From Mytilus californianus (lineage: Eukaryota > Mollusca > Bivalvia > Mytilida > Mytilidae), in NCBI RefSeq assembly GCF_021869535.1, contig NW_026262712.1:109241640-109305639 (forward strand): 64,000 bases of DNA. The letters run 5' to 3'. Under the pieces are notes generated by a model, which was not told the origin of the DNA, ran no database searches, and saw only the letters and a list, made by a program, of their open reading frames with translations. The translations under genes were made by a program, and so were the position numbers. Shown here piece after piece: positions 58,045-64,000 of the stretch. Each line of letters begins with the position of its first letter. The stretch's first letter is position 1.

Positions 58045-58425
58045 TAGTTTGTTCTTATGTTGTGCTGTTACATCACTGTCACTGGTTAGGGAGAGGGTTG
58101 GGCGCCGCTAACATGTTAAACCCCGTCACATTCTATATGTGCATGTCTTAAGTCTGGAACCTGTAATCTAGTGGTTGTTGTTTGTTGCTGTATACCATAT
58201 CAATTTTTTTGTTGTTGTTTTGTTCATAAATCGGGCCGTTGATTTTCTCTTTTGAATTGTTTGACATTTTGTCATGTCGGGGCCTTTTATAGCTTGCTGT
58301 GTGGTATGGTTTTCACTCATTGATGAAGGCCGAATGGAGACCTTAAATTGCTAAAATGTACGCCATTTTGTCTCAGGTGGATAGTTGTATCATTGGCACT
58401 CATCCACATCTCCTAATTATTATAT
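58045..58425 (-). repeat. Family M2 repeat (reverse), left two thirds
   Basis: ACATGTTAAACCCCGTCACA, TTTTATAGCTTGCTGTGTGG and GATAGTTGTATCATTGGCAC, ending CACATCTCC, are the complement of M2 from its left end to the middle. Confidence 0.7.
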
Positions 58426-58984
58426 TTTGAAGTGAGAAATGTCAACTTGGAAGCGAAAAATGTCAACCTGGAAAAAAAAAATTCAGAATAGAAAGCAGAA
58501 ATTTAAAACAATAGAATGCCCCTACCGATTTTTCGCATCAACAACAAATTATTTATGTGTAAAACACTTTTCCCTTTATCCAATTGTCCATTATAGATTT
58601 TCGGGATGATCCGTCGTATATACTAGACCGTGTATAAGTTGTCCCTGAGGGATAATCATTTTGTGAAACATTGGAATATTGATTTATGATCTTCCAATAA
58701 GATTTTTTGTGTACATTGTTGAACGTGGGTAAATATTTATTTATTTTTGTAGGTTTTTTTCTATGTTTAAGCCTACTAGTTCAATAAAAAAAACGATCTC
58801 AGAAAGAACTACAATATGTTTTTAGAAAGCCACTTTTTAGAATTAAACAAAATAATAATATACTGAGAAATGGTATGTTTGATGATCAGATATCTTCTTT
58901 TTTATTATATTGTTAAGTTACTGTCTATCTAATTGATCAATGTCCAATGTCTCTGTTTATGTATGATCAATATGTCTTACCACA
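58426..58984. other. Non-coding stretch, nothing recognised
   Basis: AT-rich. A short direct repeat GAAATGTCAACTTGGAAGCG / AAAAATGTCAACCTGGAAAA occurs at 58436-58472. No exon. Confidence 0.4.
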
Positions 58985-59225
58985 AAACCAAGCAAAAAGA
59001 GGAGTAAGATAACAAAAGGGAAAATCAAAATTCAAAATTCGAAGAGAAATCGACAACATCATGACAGAAATCGAAAAACGACGAAAATACAAACAACAGT
59101 TTACAAAACACTACATAAAAAACTAAAGACGGAGCATCAGAAACCAATAAACACTGGGATTGATCTCATGTGGTCTGAAATGGTATGTAGATGTTTCTGC
59201 TTCCCATGAGGCACCCGTCGTGTTG
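58985..59225 (+). repeat. Family M3 fragment with extension
   Basis: TCGACAACATCATGACAGAA, ATACAAACAACAGTTTACAA, AAACTAAAGACGGAGCATCA, GGGATTGATCTCATG and ATGAGGCACCCGTCGTGTTG in order, a diverged M3 copy including sequence beyond the core. Confidence 0.6.
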
Positions 59226-59387
59226 TTCATGGTAAATTCAAGTTCAGTGATTAGTCTCGTGAAAATATAATTGTAAATATATACATGATAGAAAGACACT
59301 CCACAGCATATCAATAGTTTATTGTCGATATGAATGACAAAAATGCCAAAACATATAGTCTTATATGTGATAAAAGCCTTAACCTTA

Positions 59388-59530
59388 GAACAAGTCAGGA
59401 ATATGACAGTTGTTTTCCATTCGTTTTATGTGTTTTATATTTTGAATTTGCCATTTGATAAGGGATTAGGGACTTTCTGTTTTGAATTTTACTTGGAGTT
59501 CGGTATTTTTGTTATTTTACTTTTTACCAT
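59388..59530 (+). mobile_element. Family M4 insertion in block B
   Basis: AAGTCAGGAATATGACAGTT, TTGCCATTTGATAAGGGATT and GAATTTTACTTGGAGTTCGG match M4 at 38665-38780. Block A runs across the site without it (10150-10165). Confidence 0.65.
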
Positions 59531-60051
59531 TCGGCCAAATGAGTGCAAAACACGAGAGATGTCTATTTTTACGTTTTAAATGTCTTTAAAGCTTGAAGCA
59601 GAATATAAATTAATTCTCTGAACCGGATTTGGACTGAACTCCTATGATCTCCAGCATTTACCTTAAAAATCAATAGTGGTCATCATTTCTTTATTATAAT
59701 TATTCAAATCAAATTCAGACAGAAATAACAAACCGTGTATTGTTTATGTCGTAGTGACAACGATTTGGTGACACTAAGCTCGACATTAACCCTTGGCTTT
59801 TAAAAATCAAATGTTACCATGATCTTCATGATGACCTTATTGTAGCAATATCAAATTAAATAACTAGTCCCTGCAACAGACATGTGAACTTTGTATAAAA
59901 AGGTCCACATTTCATATAAATAAAAGGATAATAGGGATAAATGTCAGTGTGAAAGCAACCCAACGATAAAAAAGGACAAACAACGACTAAACAATAGACA
60001 GGTACGTTATGCTCTTAAACGTTCCAAGTCTGTAAAAGCTGTGTAATATAT

Positions 60052-60160
60052 AAATAAAGGCAACAGTAGTATACCGCTGTTCAAAAGTCATAAATGGATT
60101 GAGAGAAAACAAATCCTGGTTACAAACTAAAACCGAGGGAAACACATCAACTATATAAAA
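60052..60160 (+). mobile_element. Short repeat insertion in block B
   Basis: GGCAACAGTAGTATACCGCT, GAGAGAAAACAAATCCTGGT and AGGGAAACACATCAAC form a unit I recall as frequent in mussels. Block A passes directly from AAAAGCTGTGAATATTTACA to GAGAAACAATAAAAC (10428-10460), so it is an insertion of about 110 bp, flanked by TATATAA-like words. Confidence 0.65.
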
Positions 60161-60259
60161 GAGAAACAATAAAACATTTACAAAATTCTTTTAAAGCGAC
60201 ATTAGCTACCGAGCTCATAGCATTAGCTACCGAGCTCATAGCAATCGAATTTCATGCGA

Positions 60260-60755
60260 TTATCTTAGTTTTTTTTTACATTGATTTGTCGTATTTATAA
60301 CAATTCTCTGTCACCACAAACCAAGTTGCCGCAAGCATAGTTTCTGTTTTTTTGAAATTTTGTTTGTTGGTAGCTATCGACAAACATATAAGAAATATAT
60401 TGACAATAAAATTGTTTATGTTCCCTTTGCCATGGTTACGGGTCCCTTTGGATTTTTGGCTCAAAATTGCATTTTTTTAGGTAGAAAAATTACCAACTTC
60501 GGGCAGTTATCATGCACACATATCAATTTTGATGAATATTGTAACATTTGTTCATTTAAATATAACATTTAATTAGTTAGATAAAAGATAAGAAATAATT
60601 CTAATGAAAAGGGGAGAAGATGGCAACACTGATTAGAATAAATGAGTTTTCATTGTATTCAAGAAGGCAAATTATAGGCATTTTGCATGAACTAATTACG
60701 CACTTTTGCACTCACACCCATTTGCTTTGAAGTTATTAATATAAACTCCTCCAGT
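60260..60755. other. Non-coding stretch, nothing recognised
   Basis: AT-rich. Overlapping short frames on both strands near 60276-60572 have no family features. Confidence 0.4.
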
Positions 60756-60759
60756 TCCA

Positions 60760-61560
60760 AAATTAACTTCAATAAAACAAAAGGTTTGTTTATTCGGAGG
60801 CTAAAGGGCAAAAAACCAAGGTTAAAAAAGATTATCCTGGATCAAAGATAGCATAAAAACTTTAGTGGTGCACCATGGTTATAACATTAATAACAGTAAA
60901 ATATGGGATTCTATAATTGGCAAGATAAAAAAACTGTATTCACAACAAGAAATTTAACTTACAGAGGTAAAGTACTGATTGAAAATAAAACATTAATATC
61001 TATTTTGGGATACGAGATTGAGATGAGGGTATACCTAATGAGTTTGAAAAAGAAATAAACCCCTTTTTCTGGGATTTTGTTTGGGGCTCTAAAGTCAGCC
61101 TTGTCGACAGAAAATTATGTTGTCTAGATGAAAGCATAGAGGGGATCAAAATGATCAGTTTGGAAAGTTTCATAAAAAGCCTATTATAGAAGTTTAGGAA
61201 GTCCAACACAAAGTTGGAAAGCAATTGCCAAATACTGGCTAAAACACTTTGACCGAAAATTTGGTATAGGATATTTTATATGTACCTGTAAAGATCTAAA
61301 TATAATTTAAATTAAGTTTATGTCAAATTTGTACCTAAAGGCGGTTACTGCATGGTGTGAACTTTATAGTAAAATGACCGAACGTTAAAAAACTAGTATT
61401 CTTAAAGAGAATATATTTGGTAGCAACACTATGAAATGGAAATGGAAACCTTTGTTCTTCCCTTCATTTACCAAGAGTCATATCGCCAAAATAAAAGATG
61501 TTTGGAATATCGAAACGGAAACCTATAGTAATAAAATAATATTTGATAAACATTTTTAAA
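60760..61560 (+). pseudogene. Non-LTR retrotransposon, C-terminal region fragment
   Basis: Plus-strand pieces: HHGYNINNSKIWDSIIGKIK (60870), RNLTYRGKVLIENKTLI (60950), GYEIEMR, EFEKEINPFFWDFVWGS (61040), RKLCCLDESIEGIKMISL (61110) and WKAIAKYWLKHFDRKFG (61215). The arrangement L-x-G-K-x-x-I ... F-W-x-x-x-W-G ... G-I-x-M is that of the region after the polymerase palm in LINE ORF2 proteins. Several frameshifts and stops make it dead. It abuts the paralogous segment P2. Confidence 0.7.
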
Positions 61561-61991
61561 ACTTAATTCCCCATTGATGATAGTGGCCAAGTTTAGTTAA
61601 ATTTGGCCAAGTAGTTTCAGTGGAGATTATCTTTGTAAATGTAAACGGACGACAGACGACGACTACAGACAACGGACACCTAGTGATGGTAAAAGCTCAC
61701 TACGGCCCTTTGGGACGGGTAAGCTAAAAATGATATCATTACGAAACACGACACTACTGAGTCGCTATAACTGTCAGGGAATAGTCTAGGTTCATTATAA
61801 TATTAATAAATGTATGATGTCGATTTAAGAGCGCATGTTTTTCTAATAAATCAAATCAGGAACGCTTGAGACAAAAAGTGATATTTGCTCAGTAACAACA
61901 ATTTTGGCATGCAAGGAGAGACACTTTTAGGCACAGCAGATTAGCTGTTTGGTGAAAGAGAATATTTGCCTTCGTTTCCATGATTAAGCGT

Positions 61992-63040
61992 TTATGTTTC
62001 AAAAGGATAGCCTACATCACTGTCTTTGCCACAATTATACATATCGATTGAGTCATTTTTAACTATCGGTTCCCCTCTGTCCCACAAAACACATTCTTTT
62101 TGTCGCTTTTTATGATGAGCATAAATTGCGCTAGTCATTATCATTAATGCAATTACTATTCCTACTCCTATAACAATCATGAGTAGTTTAACAGTGTCGT
62201 CTGATTCAACTATTTCTGGTGAACCTTCTGTTGAAGTTTGATACTTAACTGACGAATATGAAGTATCTTCAGAAGACATTTCTAACTTTTTGTTAGAAAA
62301 CGATACACCTTGTGTAGTTAACCCAATTGAACTTCTTTTTAATGGTTCACGTTTCGACGTTTTCGTAGGGCTAGTCGTCTTGACATCATTGGTATTTTCC
62401 GGTTTATGTGCTGTACTAATTGCAAATGTTGTAGATTTTGTATTCATTGTTGTTTTTATTTTCCACGTCGTTGTTATGTTATTTGTAGTTGCTGTCGTAG
62501 AGGTTGAAGCTTTGATTGACATGACAGGTTTAGTTATTGGTTTTAATTTAGTAGTTTCTCGCGTAGTTGTTTCTTTAATTGTTGTTGCCTTCATAATCAT
62601 GCGCGTCTTTGCTTTTTCTTGGGTTGTCATTGACTCAGAACTAAGAACAATTGACGATTGTTTAACTGGTACACTATTTGTCTGATAATCAGTAGTTGCT
62701 TCGGTTACTGTAGGAGAAGTGGATTTCCTTGTTCCTAAAGTTATGTTTGATGCTTTAGGCGATTTTGTGTTGTTGACAGTTAAACATTCAGTAGTTTTTA
62801 CTCGGTAACCAGTTGAAAGAACACCTGTAAGGGAAGCTGATAGTTCAATTGCGACTTTTTCTAATTCAGTAACTGCTGCTGAACGCAACGAAGCTTTATT
62901 AGTTCCGACTGGTCTACGATGCATCGTTGTAAAAGTATTTCGTGGTGTATTCAATAATGTCCAACCTGTGGTTTGCATAACAGCATCTGTTGCGTCGATT
63001 GTAGTTGTTTCTCGATTACTAAGAGTACTGTCCTTAAAAT
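61992..63040 (-). CDS. Last exon of a type I membrane protein: Thr/Ser-rich stalk, transmembrane helix, cytoplasmic tail
   Basis: A 1049-bp exon opens after TTTTTATGTAG (acceptor, 63041) in a frame beginning FKDSTLSNRETTTIDATDAV. It runs 348 residues to TAA at 61992. About 270 residues are rich in Thr, Ser and Lys (for example TTRETTKLKPITKP, STSTTATTNNITTTW), typical of an O-glycosylated mucin-like stalk, with N-glycosylation sites at NNTK, NITL and NITT. A hydrophobic helix follows (LLMIVIGVGIVIALMIMTSA), then a basic stop-transfer HHKKRQK and a tail of about 40 residues ending YPFET. It needs one base from the previous exon, which fits a phase-1 sushi exon as at 37691. Upstream exons lie beyond 64000. 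I do not recognise the specific protein. An uninterrupted frame, against two broken copies, suggests it is maintained. Confidence 0.8.
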
Positions 63041-63576
63041 CTACATAAAAAAAAACAATATTCATTAAAGACTAAATAGACACTTTTTAATTATTTCCGT
63101 ATTTACTTTTTTACAAAATGCGAATAATCAACATAATTTATCTTATCATGAACAAACCAGCGGATACTACTGTTAGCCCATCCTGTCCACCGGTCTTACC
63201 ATTAGCTTTTGATAGGTTTAAGCCAATATATGTAATTTAAATCTTTCACATTAAATCATGCATAATTGTTAGATTTTTCATACGTTTCACAAGGGGAACC
63301 GATAGTGTAATTTTGGTAATGTCGTACGGTTAAACACGAAACATTTAATTTAACGAAAGTATGATGACAGTAGTGAAACTTCGTGCATTCTGAAGCAGCC
63401 GAGTTTATCCTGTTTTTGCTGGGATTCGTGTTGCTTTATTGATTATCTATATGTAATAACGTTCTGTCATCGAATTTAAATGTGATAAGACATTAAAGTA
63501 CCACTTGATAGTTTATCAAAATGATGTACCAATTCCTTATTTTAAATCGGGAACAATTTGCATCAATAAATTGAGT

Positions 63577-63975
63577 TAAATAGATTCATACATTGCTATA
63601 GAATTATATAGATCCAAATATTGCTATAGAATGCAGTAGATCCAGACATTGCTATAAAATTCAGCAGATCCAAATATTGCTATATAATTCAGCAGATCCA
63701 AACATTGCTAAATAATTCCGTAGATCCAAACATTGCTATATAATTCAGCAGCTCCAAACATTGCTATATAATTCCGTAGATCCAAACATTGCTATATAAT
63801 TCAGCAGATCCAAACATTGCTAAATAATTCCGTAGATCCAAACATTGTTATAGAATCAAATAGATCAAAACATTGCAATAGAATTCAGTAGATCCAGACA
63901 TTAAAATAGAATTCAGTTGATCCAAACATTGCTATAGAATTCAGTAGATCCAAACATTGCTATAGAGTTCAGTTG
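63577..63975. repeat. 28-bp minisatellite, 14 units
   Basis: Unit ACATTGCTATAGAATTCAGT followed by AGATCCAA. By eye there are 14 units starting near 63589 at 28-base steps. Units 5 to 9 alternate between ATTCAG and ATTCCG forms, so part of the array has a 56-bp dimer structure. P1 has a single unit at 30455-30480 in the same flanks. It lies in the intron about 0.5 kb upstream of the stalk exon. Confidence 0.9.
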
Positions 63976-64000
63976 TAACTAAGATTACAATGACATTTAT

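Larger units (their letters stand above)
59320..60255 (+). repeat. Paralogous block B, distal part
   Basis: It resumes the match to block A (ATGCCAAAACATATAGTCTT at 59342 against ATGCTAAAACATAGTTGTGC at 10112; AACCGGATTTGGACTGAACT at 59621 against AACGGATTTGGATTCGTTTC at 10254; GAGCTCATAGCAATCGAATT at 60232 against GAGCTCATGCCAATCGAATA at 10521). It carries B-only insertions: M4 at 59388-59530, about 210 bp near 59800-60010 and a small repeat at 60052-60160. AGCTACCGAGCTCATAGC is duplicated in tandem at 60203-60243 and single in A. Confidence 0.8.
61565..64000 (-). repeat. Paralogous segment P2, containing the intact stalk/membrane exon
   Basis: Matches P1 from the Helitron-like tail (GGTAAAAGCTCACTACGGCC near 61688) through the exon, its upstream intron and past the 28-bp minisatellite to TAAGATTACAATGACATTTA at the window end (compare 30480-30505). 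P2 lacks the M3 insertion of P1. Confidence 0.85.

Noticed and set aside
62290..62685. 131-codon plus-strand frame antisense to the Thr-rich stalk
   Set aside because: It is the shadow of Thr/Ser codons on the opposite strand and gives only a low-complexity Val/Leu/Phe sequence.

Overview
This is a window of an AT-rich animal nuclear genome, most likely a marine mussel (Mytilus or a close relative). I base that on the density of interspersed repeats I recognise from mussel sequence, on Penelope-like and non-LTR reverse transcriptase fragments, on mollusc-type tRNA-derived SINEs, and on metazoan exons with GT/AG junctions and consistent phases. There is no bacterial-style gene organisation. 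The species name is an inference. No complete gene lies inside the window. Most long open frames are chance frames, tandem-repeat frames or pieces of mobile elements.

Host coding content is on the minus strand and looks like one family of cell-surface proteins built from MAM domains, sushi (CCP) domains, a Thr/Ser-rich stalk and a transmembrane segment. From right to left: an intact last exon with mucin-like stalk, membrane helix and cytoplasmic tail (61992-63040, upstream exons beyond the window); four exons of a MAM domain (55281-52483) with a frame break between exons 2 and 3; two intact phase 1-1 sushi exons (46041-45871 and 37855-37691); a decayed second MAM module (36.85-35.02 kb) with a stop, a 62-bp internal duplication and a frameshift; and two truncated copies of the stalk/membrane exon (31649-31489 and 29705-29430). 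I read this as one functional gene end at the right edge and a partly decayed paralogue spread over about 25 kb, both made by local segmental duplication.

Layout. 0-3 kb: AT-rich sequence with a hAT-like BED-finger remnant. 3-16 kb: paralogous block A, which includes a nearly identical 4.23-kb tandem duplication (7394-11626 and 11632-15862). 16-28 kb: repeats, a CR1/Jockey-type LINE remnant and a Penelope-like fragment. 28-32.2 kb: a Helitron-like element and two copies of the stalk-exon segment. 33-38 kb: reverse transcriptase debris, MAM relic and sushi exon. 39.6-45.6 kb: an interspersed repeat split by a 5.44-kb foldback-type element whose 0.6-kb inverted arms are made of 21-bp minisatellite units. 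46.7-51.9 kb and 59.3-60.3 kb: paralogous block B, interrupted by the MAM exons. 57.2-57.7 kb: a 31-bp minisatellite. 60.8-61.6 kb: a LINE fragment. 61.6-64 kb: the intact stalk/membrane exon and a 28-bp minisatellite.

Comparing A with B, and the three stalk-exon segments with each other, gives occupied and empty sites that fix the ends of several mobile elements, including a 1.0-kb inverted-repeat transposon with CCGGT target duplications. All comparisons were done by eye; identities and copy numbers are approximate.
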